The position numbers and the translations under genes are program-made. Shown here one piece after another: positions 10,220 through 18,156 of a DNA stretch of 64,000 bases. Positions within the stretch are counted from its first letter, which is position 1. Every line of letters starts with the position of its first letter. Source of the stretch: Nocardia arizonensis (GTDB lineage Bacteria > Actinomycetota > Actinomycetes > Mycobacteriales > Mycobacteriaceae); contig NZ_LGYZ01000047.1 in the NCBI RefSeq assembly GCF_001310275.1, positions 62,001 to 126,000 of the forward strand, read 5' to 3'. Below the pieces are notes generated by a model that was not told where the DNA came from, ran no database searches, and worked only from the letters and a program-made list of their open reading frames with translations.

Positions 10220-10632
10220 GACTGCCGCCAGGGCAGTCCGACCGCCCGCCAGCCCTCGGCGCCGCGGTGACCCGAGGCGTCGAGCGCGCCCTCGAAGCCC
10301 TGGAGCACGTTGTAGGAGGGCGTGATGCCGAGCCGGGTGGCGACCGCGGCGGCGTTCGCCGAGCGCTGACCCGAGCGACACAGGAACACCACGGGAGCCT
10401 CCGCCGCGCGGTCCGCGAGGGCCTTGCCGAGTTGGTCGGCGAATTCCGTATTGCGCACGCCCTGACCGTCGACCCACTCGATCAGGTGGGTCGGCCGGTC
10501 GATCGAGCTGGTGTCGGGCACGCCGACGAACCGCCATTCGGCTTCGGTGCGCACATCCACCAGAACCGCGTTCTCGTTGTCGCGCAATATGTCCCACGCC
10601 TGCTGCGGGGTGATGTCACCGGCATAACTCAT
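10216..10632 (-). CDS. Rhodanese-like sulfurtransferase
   Basis: A single-domain rhodanese of 138 residues. The active-site loop CRSGQRS starts at about Cys85, which would carry the persulfide, and VDVRTEAEW is the conserved strand near residues 25-33. Such proteins move sulfane sulfur; beside metZ it may deliver sulfide for homocysteine synthesis, which is inference. The ATG at 10632 follows GGGAGGT closely. The gene is the first in the SAM-IV controlled unit and overlaps metZ by four bases. Confidence 0.9.
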   Translation of the reverse strand: MSYAGDITPQQAWDILRDNENAVLVDVRTEAEWRFVGVPDTSSIDRPTHLIEWVDGQGVRNTEFADQLGKALADRAAEAPVVFLCRSGQRSANAAAVATRLGITPSYNVLQGFEGALDASGHRGAEGWRAVGLPWRQS

Positions 10633-10644
10633 GTCTACCTCCCG

Positions 10645-10762
10645 TGAATCCGCACTTGCCGCACCAGGTTTCGGTGCGAGGCCAGGTCGTCACCCGGAGC
10701 ACCCCACCGCGGAGGAGGGTTGCCGACCAGCCAGCCGGGGCTTGGCGCTGGTTCTCATGACC
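10645..10762 (-). promoter_or_regulatory. SAM-IV riboswitch
   Basis: Reading the minus strand from 10762, the leader opens with GGTCATGAGAACCAGCG, then CCCCGGCTGGCTGGTCGGCA, then ACCCTCC, CCGCGGTGGGGTGCTCCGGG and TGACGACC, which closes on the opening GGTC. These blocks match, in order and almost base for base, the SAM-IV aptamer known from mycobacteria. A later hairpin (GCACCGAAACCTGGTGC) and a G/C-rich tail near 10646 sit where the SAM-IV pseudoknot element lies. The element ends about 13 bases before the rhodanese ATG, so SAM binding could block translation start of the rhodanese-metZ unit. Confidence 0.92.
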
Positions 10763-10771
10763 TTGGCAATG

Positions 10772-10801
10772 AGATTGCCTGGACGACGGTCGCGGTGTCA
10801 A
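10772..10801 (-). promoter_or_regulatory. Candidate promoter of the SAM-IV / rhodanese-metZ unit
   Basis: On the minus strand a perfect TTGACA (10801-10796) is followed after 18 bases by CAATCT (10777-10772), which keeps the A at position 2 and T at position 6 of a -10 box. The predicted transcript would begin just before the riboswitch first base at 10762. Seen by eye only. Confidence 0.45.
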
Positions 10802-10828
10802 ACGATTCGGTCACGACACGCGCACCGG

Positions 10829-11284
10829 TCAACCGCAGACCAGCCACGAATCGCCGGACCGGGTGAAGTTCCAGGTCTCGGTGGTCTCCCGGTCGCCGAC
10901 CCGCACCGTGACCGCGGCCTCGGCCCGTGCGCCGTTGACGCTCTGATCGGCGACCTTCGGCACCTTCGCGTCGCCCGCGCCCGGTCCTGATCCCGCGAAT
11001 TGCGCGGCCAGCGGGGTCGCGCCCTCGTCGAATCCCGTGCAGGCGACGCCCGGCGGCGGCAGGACGCGGTTGCGCGCGCTCGCGTAGTTCTGCGCCGCGG
11101 CCGCGATCCGATCGGCCTCTGTGACATTTTTCTCAGCGGGCGAGAGCACACCGCCGAGCACGATCGCGACCACCACGAGCAGCGCGAAGATCGCCGCCGC
11201 GACGAAGGGCACCATCGTGCGTTTGTCGGTCTGGTCGACCACGATCGGTTCGTCCTCATCCGGGGCGGTCGGCTGCTCGCTCAT
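10829..11284 (-). CDS. Membrane-anchored hypothetical protein
   Basis: A 151-residue protein with an acidic cytoplasmic N-terminus (about 20 residues), one transmembrane segment FVAAAIFALLVVVAIVLGGVL at about 27-47, and an exported domain with two cysteines (in VACTGF and at the penultimate position, WLVCG), which could form a disulfide. The C-terminal TTETWNFTRSGDSWLVCG resembles the end of small NTF2-like (DUF4878-type) domains of actinobacterial lipoproteins; that assignment is tentative. It stands between the metZ unit and a divergent SARP regulator. Function unknown. Confidence 0.65.
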   Translation of the reverse strand: MSEQPTAPDEDEPIVVDQTDKRTMVPFVAAAIFALLVVVAIVLGGVLSPAEKNVTEADRIAAAAQNYASARNRVLPPPGVACTGFDEGATPLAAQFAGSGPGAGDAKVPKVADQSVNGARAEAAVTVRVGDRETTETWNFTRSGDSWLVCG

Positions 11285-11407
11285 ATACCGATGATCCCTG
11301 GTCGGCGGGGATATCCGACGCGCGCCCCCGCCCCGACGCCGTATTCTCCGATCGGCACGACCGACTCGGTCGGCACCGGATCGGGAACTCGTCGAGAGTG
11401 GTGGGCT

Positions 11408-14400
11408 GTGGACATCCGGGTTCTGGGACCGCTGGAGGTCCTGACGGACAACGGGCAGCGGGCGCGGCTCGGCTCACCGAAGCTGCGCACCCTGCTGAGC
11501 GTCCTCGTGCTCGCCGACGGCCGCCCGGTCGCGCCGGGCACACTGCTCGACACCCTGTGGGGTGCGCACACGGGCACCGACGCGCAAGCGTCACTGCACA
11601 CCCACGTATCGAATCTGCGTCGGCTGCTCGAACCCGACCGAACCGGCAGCGCGCCGAGCCGATGGCTCACCTTCGGGCCGCTGGGATACACGCTGACGGT
11701 CACTGCCGAAGATGTGGACGCGGGCCGGTTCCTGCCCTTGGTCGGCCGGGCCGAACAAGCCGGGGAACCGACCGAGACCGAGCGGTTGGCGACACAGGCG
11801 CTGCAACTGTGGCGCGGCGAGCCGTATCAGGACCTCGATGACCAGACCTCGGTGACCGCGGTCCGCGCGCGGCTCACCGAAGCGCGGGAGCGGGCGCGGG
11901 AACTGCGGGTCGGCGCGATCATCGACCAGGGTCGCCACGACGAGGTCCTCGGCGAGTTGGAAGCGTTGACCTTCGAGCATCCGCTGCGGGAACGCCTGTG
12001 GGCGCTGCGCGCGCTGGCCCTCTACCGCGGCGGACGGCAGGGCGAGGCGCTCGAAGCGCTGCGTACGGCGCGTCGGATTCTGGATGAGGAACTCGGCGTC
12101 GACCCGAGCGAACAACTAGAGACACTCGAGCGCGCGATCCTCGACCAGTCGCCCGCGTTGCTGCCGCACCGCGGGCCGCGCCCGAGTGTGCGCGGCCGGG
12201 CCATGGTCGGCAGAGGAACCGAACTGACCGCGTTGGAGGATCTGCTTTCCGTCGCGGCGGCAGGCGTACCGGGATTCGCGCTGATCACCGGTGAACCGGG
12301 GATAGGCAAGACCCGGCTCGTCGAGGAAGTGGCGAGCCGGGCGCACGCGCGCGGATTCGCGGTCGCGGTCGGACGGTGCGCGGCCACCGAAGGCGCGCCC
12401 GCGTTCTGGCCATGGGTGACGATCCTGGCGCGGCTGGAGGACGCCGTCGCCGCGCTGCCCGCGGAAATTCGCGCGGAACTGCCCGGCGTGGACTCCGCCA
12501 CCGCCAACGATCCCGAGGGCGCGCGGTTCCGCACCTACGAGGCGGCGGCCCGCGCGCTGACCGCGGGCGGACGGCCGGTGCTCGTGGTGCTCGACGATCT
12601 GCACTGGGCGGACCGATCCTCGCTGCGACTGCTGGCCCACCTGGCGCACAGTGTGTCGGAGGGCGAACTCGCCGTGATCGGGACGGCGCGCGAACACCCC
12701 GCGCCCGAGGGCGCGCTGGCCGAGGCGTTCGAGGCGCTGGCGCGGCGTCACGCGCTGCGATTCGCGCTCACCGGACTGTCGGTGTCCGACCTGGCCGAAC
12801 TGGTGCCGACCGGCGCCGATCCCCGGGCATTGCGCGATCGCACCAATGGCAATCCCTTCTTCGTCACCGAATTGCTGCGCTTCATCGACGCCGGATCGAG
12901 CCGGCCCGGCACCCTGCCGTTGGGCGTACGCGACGCGGTGCTCGGCCGGGTGAGCGATCTGCCCGCGCCGTCGGCGGAATTGCTGCGGATCGCGGCGGTC
13001 ACCGGACGCGAATTCGACGCCGCGATCGTCGCGGAGGCCGCCGGACTCGATCTCGACACCGCCCTGGACCGGCTGGAACCGGCGATCACCGCGGGACTGC
13101 TCGGACAAGGCCGACCGGGTCGGTTCCTGTTCGTGCACGCGCTGGTGCGCGAGGCGCTGACCGAGGTCGTGCCGCTGTCGCGACGGGCCCGGTTGCACGC
13201 CGCGGTCGCCGCGGCCGTCGAATCACGGATCGGCTCATCCTCCGGTGCGGCCGCCGACGCGGCGCATCACTGGTTCCAGGCGATCGCGGCGGGGCATACG
13301 ACCCGCGCGCGGCGGGCGGCCCGGCGGGCCGCGGAGGAGGCATCGCGGCTGCGCGCCTACGACGACGCCGTCGACCTGCTGGAACGGGCCGCGCGGCTGA
13401 CGGAGGACGACCTGGGACCGGGCGATCCCGAAACGCTGGACACCCTGTTCGCGCTGGCCGAGGCCAAATTCGGCGCGGGTGACGCGCTCGGACAGCAAAC
13501 GGTGCTGACCCGGATCCGGCACGCGGCACGGCAGACGGGCGATCGGCGGCGCGGGCTCGCGGCCGCGACCGGCTACGGCGGTCGGATACTGCAACCGTGG
13601 CAGGTCTACGGCGATGTCGACCTCGACCTCGTGGCCGATCTGAAGCAGTGGGCCGCCGACGAGACACTCGAGCCTCGGGAGCGCGCGCGGGTCCTGAGCA
13701 GTCTGGCCCTGCACGCCTACTACCACCCCGAGTACGGTCCCGCGCACCGCGAGCGCTGGAGCGCGGAGGCGGTGCGGCTGGCCCGCGGCGAGAACGACGC
13801 GATCCTGCTCGGCCGGGTGCTGTTCGCCCGCTACTACGCGCTGCTCGACCCGGATTCGACGCGGCACCGTCTCGCGGCGGCCGAGGAGATGGTCCGGGCG
13901 GGATCGGCGGCGGGCGATATCGAGCTACATACGCTCGGTCTGACCTGTCAGGGCGGCACGCTGCTGGAATTGTGCCGTGTATCGGAGGCGCTCCCGGTGC
14001 TGGCCGCGGCCGAGCGGTCGATCGACCGCACGCACATGCCCTATCTCCGGGTCATGCTCGGCTGGCTGCGGCTCGGCCTGTTCGTGCACCGCGGCGACCT
14101 GGAGGGTGCACAGGCGCTGCTCGCGGCCACCGAGGCCGAACACCGCGCCACCTCCATGTGGGGTGCGGAATCGAGCACGATGGGCGCCGCCTACCAGGTC
14201 TCGCTGCTGCGTCTGCGCCTCGAGAAGCCGGCCACCCCTGCGCCGCTGGGTGATCTGTCCGCTGTCCGACTCGACGAGTACACCGCGGACGGCCATGCCC
14301 ACTACCTGGTCACCGCGGGCGACGTGGCGGGGGCTCGGCAGGCGCTGGGTCCGTGGGAGCGGCAACCACCGCTGCCCAAGACCTTCGTCTATCTGTTCTG

Positions 14401-14641
14401 GCTGGTGATCCGTTGCGAGGTGTGGGCGGCACTCGGCGATCGACAGGCTTGCGAGGATCTGTATCGGGAGGCCACGCCGTACGCCGACCTGATGGGAATC
14501 GCCGGGCTCAGCCTCCTGATGTGGCCGGTCAGCCGGTCGCTGGCCCAGTTGGCGACGGCGCTGGGCGATACCGACTCGGCACGGCGCCACGCCGAGCACG
14601 CCGAGCGCGTGGAGGCTCAACTCCGGCGCCCCCACAGGTAG
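11408..14641 (+). CDS. AfsR/SARP-type regulator with BTAD and AAA ATPase domains
   Basis: A large (1077-residue) transcriptional activator. The N-terminus MDIRVLGPLEVL begins an OmpR-type winged helix (about 1-95), followed by a bacterial transcriptional activation domain (about 100-245) containing GRQGEALEALRTARRIL. A STAND/AAA ATPase follows, with Walker A GEPGIGKT at about 295-302 and Walker B VLVVLDDLHWAD at about 392-403; the rest is helical TPR-like sequence. There is no C-terminal LuxR helix-turn-helix. The GTG at 11408 puts the start directly at the winged helix. Its target is unknown. Its end overlaps the convergent hemerythrin gene by 25 bases. Confidence 0.85.
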   Translation: MDIRVLGPLEVLTDNGQRARLGSPKLRTLLSVLVLADGRPVAPGTLLDTLWGAHTGTDAQASLHTHVSNLRRLLEPDRTGSAPSRWLTFGPLGYTLTVTAEDVDAGRFLPLVGRAEQAGEPTETERLATQALQLWRGEPYQDLDDQTSVTAVRARLTEARERARELRVGAIIDQGRHDEVLGELEALTFEHPLRERLWALRALALYRGGRQGEALEALRTARRILDEELGVDPSEQLETLERAILDQSPALLPHRGPRPSVRGRAMVGRGTELTALEDLLSVAAAGVPGFALITGEPGIGKTRLVEEVASRAHARGFAVAVGRCAATEGAPAFWPWVTILARLEDAVAALPAEIRAELPGVDSATANDPEGARFRTYEAAARALTAGGRPVLVVLDDLHWADRSSLRLLAHLAHSVSEGELAVIGTAREHPAPEGALAEAFEALARRHALRFALTGLSVSDLAELVPTGADPRALRDRTNGNPFFVTELLRFIDAGSSRPGTLPLGVRDAVLGRVSDLPAPSAELLRIAAVTGREFDAAIVAEAAGLDLDTALDRLEPAITAGLLGQGRPGRFLFVHALVREALTEVVPLSRRARLHAAVAAAVESRIGSSSGAAADAAHHWFQAIAAGHTTRARRAARRAAEEASRLRAYDDAVDLLERAARLTEDDLGPGDPETLDTLFALAEAKFGAGDALGQQTVLTRIRHAARQTGDRRRGLAAATGYGGRILQPWQVYGDVDLDLVADLKQWAADETLEPRERARVLSSLALHAYYHPEYGPAHRERWSAEAVRLARGENDAILLGRVLFARYYALLDPDSTRHRLAAAEEMVRAGSAAGDIELHTLGLTCQGGTLLELCRVSEALPVLAAAERSIDRTHMPYLRVMLGWLRLGLFVHRGDLEGAQALLAATEAEHRATSMWGAESSTMGAAYQVSLLRLRLEKPATPAPLGDLSAVRLDEYTADGHAHYLVTAGDVAGARQALGPWERQPPLPKTFVYLFWLVIRCEVWAALGDRQACEDLYREATPYADLMGIAGLSLLMWPVSRSLAQLATALGDTDSARRHAEHAERVEAQLRRPHR

Positions 14642-15360
14642 GCCATGCGTCGGCGATAGCGGCCGTAGCCGAGCGCGCGGACGAGCAGCATCGGTTTCGG
14701 CGCGGAATCGCGCAGGTATGTCTCCACCTCGGGCGGCAATTCGAAGGTCATCCAGCTGAGCAGCGTGAACACCTGCCCCGGGCGGTATTGCTTCATCAGT
14801 CCCCGGTGCATCCGCTCGTCTTCCTCCGGGGTGATGTGGGCCATCATCAGCGGGATGCCGTCGGTCTCCTCGTGGGCCAGATGCGCGCCGAGGGCGTCGG
14901 CCAGCCGGCGCAGCGCCGTCATGAGCCGCTCGCGACCCGCTTCGGTGGGCCGGTCGGCGAATGCGCGGAAGGCCGCGGCGCTCTCGGCGACCCATTCGTC
15001 ACAGGCCGCGTGTTCGGCCTCGAGCGCGTCGATGGCGCCGATCGCGTGCGGCGCGCGCTCGCGCAGCCGCGGCCAGACCAATTCGTCCTCGGCACCGTGG
15101 TGGTGACGCAGGACGAACAGCACCCAGGCGTGGTGGTCGCGCAGCGCGCCGATTCGTCTGCGCTCCCCGAGCCCGATGCCGCCGACCGTGGTCAGCAGAC
15201 GGCCGAGATCGCGACGGAACCCGTAGTGCGCCAGGTACATATTGCTCATATCGAGCGGACCCGGCGTAGTGGCGGCCTGACCGGGCAGCGTGATCTGTGG
15301 CGTATTCGCGTATTCGCTGGTGAACAATGTCTTTTCCTCTCGTTCCGTGGACGGGGTCAT
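14617..15360 (-). CDS. Hemerythrin HHE-domain protein
   Basis: A 247-residue protein with a non-haem diiron hemerythrin-like four-helix bundle. Candidate ligands are visible in RHHHGAEDELVWP (about residues 84-96), in EAEHAACDEW, and in HLAHEETDGIPL. After the bundle comes MAHITPEEDERMHRGLMKQY and a C-terminal helix found in actinobacterial members. Such proteins bind oxygen or NO-related species or act in iron and redox sensing; the precise role here is unknown. It is divergent from an FMN-barrel gene across an unusual CTCGAG operator array. Confidence 0.8.
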   Translation of the reverse strand: MTPSTEREEKTLFTSEYANTPQITLPGQAATTPGPLDMSNMYLAHYGFRRDLGRLLTTVGGIGLGERRRIGALRDHHAWVLFVLRHHHGAEDELVWPRLRERAPHAIGAIDALEAEHAACDEWVAESAAAFRAFADRPTEAGRERLMTALRRLADALGAHLAHEETDGIPLMMAHITPEEDERMHRGLMKQYRPGQVFTLLSWMTFELPPEVETYLRDSAPKPMLLVRALGYGRYRRRMAYLWGRRS

Positions 15361-15371
15361 GTTGGATCGCC

Positions 15372-15415
15372 CGACTCGAGCGGATCTCGAGTCGTCGCCT
15401 CGAGTGCGACTCGAG
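15372..15415. promoter_or_regulatory. Operator-like array of four CTCGAG half-sites
   Basis: Between the divergent hemerythrin and FMN-barrel genes lie four CTCGAG hexamers at 15375, 15386, 15399 and 15410 (spacings 11, 13, 11). They are arranged as two inverted repeats: CGACTCGAG-5 bases-CTCGAGTCG (15372-15394) and CTCGAGT-3 bases-ACTCGAG (15399-15415). The symmetry around 15396 suggests a dimer-of-dimers binding site controlling both genes. The binding protein is not known. Confidence 0.6.
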
Positions 15416-15437
15416 TCCGATTCCTAGCGTTTCGGCC

Positions 15438-16403
15438 ATGACATCCCCGCTCCCGACAGCCCCGATCCCGCTTTCCGCCTTCCGCGACGCCGTCGTGTGC
15501 GCCTACACCTCGTTGACCCGCACGGGGCGACCGATCACCTGGCCGGTCACGCCCTATCTCGGTCCGAACGGCACCGTCGACATCACCACCGGTCTCGCCT
15601 ATCCGGACAAGGCCGAACGCGCCCGCCATGACGCGCGCGTCGCCCTGTTGCTCGCGGACGAGTCGACGGCCGTGCTCGTCCAGGGGGTCGCGGCCGTGCG
15701 CGACGCCGACCTACAGGCCAATGCCGACCGCTACCTGCGCGAGTCGCTCGCCAAGATTCCGCAGACCGTCGAGGGCATGCCCCGTTTCCTGCTGGAACGC
15801 TCGGCCTGGTACTTCGCGCGGATCTACGTCCAGGTGACCCCGCGCCGAATCGTCTGGTGGCCCGATGGCGACCTGTCGGCCGCGCCGAGCACGTGGACCT
15901 GTGCGCCCGGCACCGAATTCCCGGCCTCCGATCCCGCACCGCGGGGTCCGCGGCTGCCGCGGCGTTCCGCGCCGCCACCCGACTGGCGTCCGTTCGCCGA
16001 CCGGGCCCGCCGTCTCGGCATGCCGGTGGTGTCGCTGACAGCCGACGGCGACCCGGCGACCGTGCCGGTGCGCGCCTGCTCGCCGACACCGGACGGCTAC
16101 GACCTACGCCTGCCCGCGGGGGTGCCCGCGCGGTCCGGCCCGGTGTGCCTGACCTTCCACCGCCACGGGCCCGCGATGAGCTGGCAGGAGAACGTGGTTC
16201 TGGTCGGTACGGCCGAAGCGCAGGGCGCCGACGGACTCGCGGTCGGGATCGAACGCGCGCTGCCCGACTGGAGTCTGCCCGCGAATCCGTTGCGGCGGGC
16301 CCGTTCCCTGCTCGGCCACCGACGGCAACTCGTGCGGCGGGTGACGGCCGAGGCGGCGCGGCGCGGCGCCGCGGTGCCGAGAATTCGCCGTCCGGTGGGG
16401 TGA
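15438..16403 (+). CDS. Pyridoxamine 5'-phosphate oxidase-like (FMN split-barrel) protein
   Basis: A 321-residue cytoplasmic protein. The first half (about 1-150) reads like a PNPOx-type split barrel, with TGRPITWPVTPYLGPNGTVD, then ARHDARVALLL and a later RIYVQVTPRRIVWWPDG strand, typical of FMN-binding members. The second half (about 185-300) appears to contain another barrel-like repeat, with MPVVSLTADGDPATVPVRAC and ENVVLVGTAEA. Cofactor (FMN, F420 or haem) and substrate cannot be assigned. The ATG at 15438 is chosen since it begins MTSPLPTAPIPLSAF just after the promoter array. It is divergent from the hemerythrin gene and probably co-regulated with it. Confidence 0.6.
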   Translation: MTSPLPTAPIPLSAFRDAVVCAYTSLTRTGRPITWPVTPYLGPNGTVDITTGLAYPDKAERARHDARVALLLADESTAVLVQGVAAVRDADLQANADRYLRESLAKIPQTVEGMPRFLLERSAWYFARIYVQVTPRRIVWWPDGDLSAAPSTWTCAPGTEFPASDPAPRGPRLPRRSAPPPDWRPFADRARRLGMPVVSLTADGDPATVPVRACSPTPDGYDLRLPAGVPARSGPVCLTFHRHGPAMSWQENVVLVGTAEAQGADGLAVGIERALPDWSLPANPLRRARSLLGHRRQLVRRVTAEAARRGAAVPRIRRPVG

Positions 16404-16625
16404 GGCGGCCGATCCGCGAAGCGAGCGGTTGTCATGGCGAAATGACATCGAACATGGCAACCGTCCGGTTCGCGGACACCCCCGGGGGTCGACCCCGAAC
16501 CAACCGATAGAATTGCCGGACTGCTGCCTGCTGTCATAGCCGAAACAACAGTCGCATTACGTGAGCCGGTGAGCGACACGGGCGCGGTCGAGAGTATCCG
16601 TCCACGGATGTTTTCAGTGGCCGCG

Positions 16626-16644
16626 TAAACTTAGCCTAAGCTAA
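16626..16644. promoter_or_regulatory. IdeR/DtxR-type iron box upstream of fprA
   Basis: The 19-base sequence TAAACTTAGCCTAAGCTAA matches 16 of 19 positions of the actinobacterial iron-box consensus TWAGGTWAGSCTWACCTWA, including the central TTAGCCTAA. It lies 41 bases before the fprA start in an AT-rich patch that contrasts with the GC-rich surroundings, where a promoter would be expected. This suggests iron-dependent repression of fprA. Matching was by eye. Confidence 0.7.
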
Positions 16645-16684
16645 GAAATGTCAGGAATTTCGACCACAAGGGTGCGCGTAACAG

Positions 16685-18076
16685 ATGACCGAACAGACTC
16701 CAGCTACACGCCCGCTCCGTATCGCGATCGTGGGCGCGGGCCCGGCAGGCATCTACGCCGCCGACGCACTGATGAAATCCGACGCCGAGGTCAGCATCGA
16801 CCTCTACGAACGCATGCCCGCACCATTCGGACTCATCCGCTACGGCGTCGCACCCGACCACCCACGCATCAAAGGCATCATCACCGCCCTGCACAAAGTC
16901 CTCGACAAAGACCAAGTACGACTACTCGGCAACATCGAATACGGCACCGACATCACCCTCACCGACCTACGCCGCTTCTACGACGCGGTCATCTTCTCCA
17001 CCGGCGCCAACGCCGACCGCGCCCTCGACATCCCCGGCATCGACCTCGACGGCTCCCACGGCGCCGCCGACTTCGTCTCCTGGTACGACGGACACCCCGA
17101 CGTCCCCCGCACCTGGCCACTGGACGCGGAGAAAGTCGCCGTCCTCGGCGTCGGCAACGTCGCACTCGACGTCGCCCGCGTCCTGGCCAAAACCGGCGAC
17201 GAACTCCTACCCACCGAAATCCCACCCAACGTCTACGCCGGACTCAAAGCCAACAAAGCACTCGAAGTCCACGTCTTCGGCCGCCGCGGCCCCGCCCAAG
17301 CCAAATTCACCCCCCTCGAACTACGCGAACTCGACCACTCCCCCACCATCGAAGTCATCGTCGACCCCCAAGACATCGACTACGACGAAGGCTCCGAAGC
17401 CGCACGACGACACTCCAAACAAGTCGACATGGTCGCCAACACCCTCGAACAATGGGCCATCCGCGACCAAGGCCACCGCCCACACAAACTGTTCCTGCAC
17501 TTCTTCGAATCCCCCACCGAAATCCTCGGCGACGACAACGGCAAAGTCATCGGACTACGCACCGAACGCACCCGACTCGACGGCACCGGCAACGTCGAAG
17601 GCACCGGCCTCATCAAACACTGGGACATCCAAGCCGTCTACCGCGCCGTCGGCTACCTCTCACACAACATCGACGACCTACCCTTCGACGACCAAGCAGG
17701 CACCGTACCCAACGAAGCCGGCCGCGTACTCGCCGACGAGAACGCCGACGGCCCCGACCGCTACCTACCCGCCACCTACGTCACCGGCTGGATCAAACGC
17801 GGCCCCGTCGGACTCATCGGCCACACCAAAGGCGACGCCAACGAAACCGTCGCCTGCCTACTCGACGACAGCGTGAACTTCACCCCCGCCCGAAACCCCG
17901 AACCCGAAGCCGTCACCGAATTCCTCGAAACCAAAGCCATCCCCTTCACCACCTGGCAAGGCTGGTACCGCCTCGACGCACACGAACGCGCACTCGGCCA
18001 ACCCGAAGGCCGCGAACGCGTCAAAGTCGTCGAACGCGAAGACATGCTGCGCGCCAGCGAACCGCACAAGGTCTGA
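16685..18076 (+). CDS. fprA: NADPH-ferredoxin reductase FprA
   Basis: A 463-residue adrenodoxin-reductase-type flavoprotein that moves electrons from NADPH to ferredoxins. It has the FAD motif IAIVGAGPAGIYAADAL at about residues 13-29, PFGLIRYGVAPDHP, the NADP motif VAVLGVGNVALDVARVLA at about 151-168, the GRRGPAQAKFT segment, and the C-terminal TGWIKRGPVGLIGHTKGDA. The ATG at 16685 is preceded by AAGGGTG. Most of the gene uses codons unlike its neighbours: third positions are C or A and rarely G (GAA, AAA, CAA, CTA and CGA are common), while the first 25 and last 15 codons look normal. An iron box lies upstream. Confidence 0.95.
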   Translation: MTEQTPATRPLRIAIVGAGPAGIYAADALMKSDAEVSIDLYERMPAPFGLIRYGVAPDHPRIKGIITALHKVLDKDQVRLLGNIEYGTDITLTDLRRFYDAVIFSTGANADRALDIPGIDLDGSHGAADFVSWYDGHPDVPRTWPLDAEKVAVLGVGNVALDVARVLAKTGDELLPTEIPPNVYAGLKANKALEVHVFGRRGPAQAKFTPLELRELDHSPTIEVIVDPQDIDYDEGSEAARRHSKQVDMVANTLEQWAIRDQGHRPHKLFLHFFESPTEILGDDNGKVIGLRTERTRLDGTGNVEGTGLIKHWDIQAVYRAVGYLSHNIDDLPFDDQAGTVPNEAGRVLADENADGPDRYLPATYVTGWIKRGPVGLIGHTKGDANETVACLLDDSVNFTPARNPEPEAVTEFLETKAIPFTTWQGWYRLDAHERALGQPEGRERVKVVEREDMLRASEPHKV

Positions 18077-18156
18077 TACGGACCGCTGCCGAGGCGGTCG
18101 CGAATTCGGGTCACCGCCCGGCAGCGGAAACTCCACCGCTGAGGCATTCTGTACAA

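Noticed and set aside
16427..16489. Short palindromes (ACCCCCGGGGGT and a TGTCAT/ATGACA pair) after the FMN-barrel gene
   Set aside because: They are short or imperfect and no more than expected in GC-rich DNA; not enough for a terminator call.
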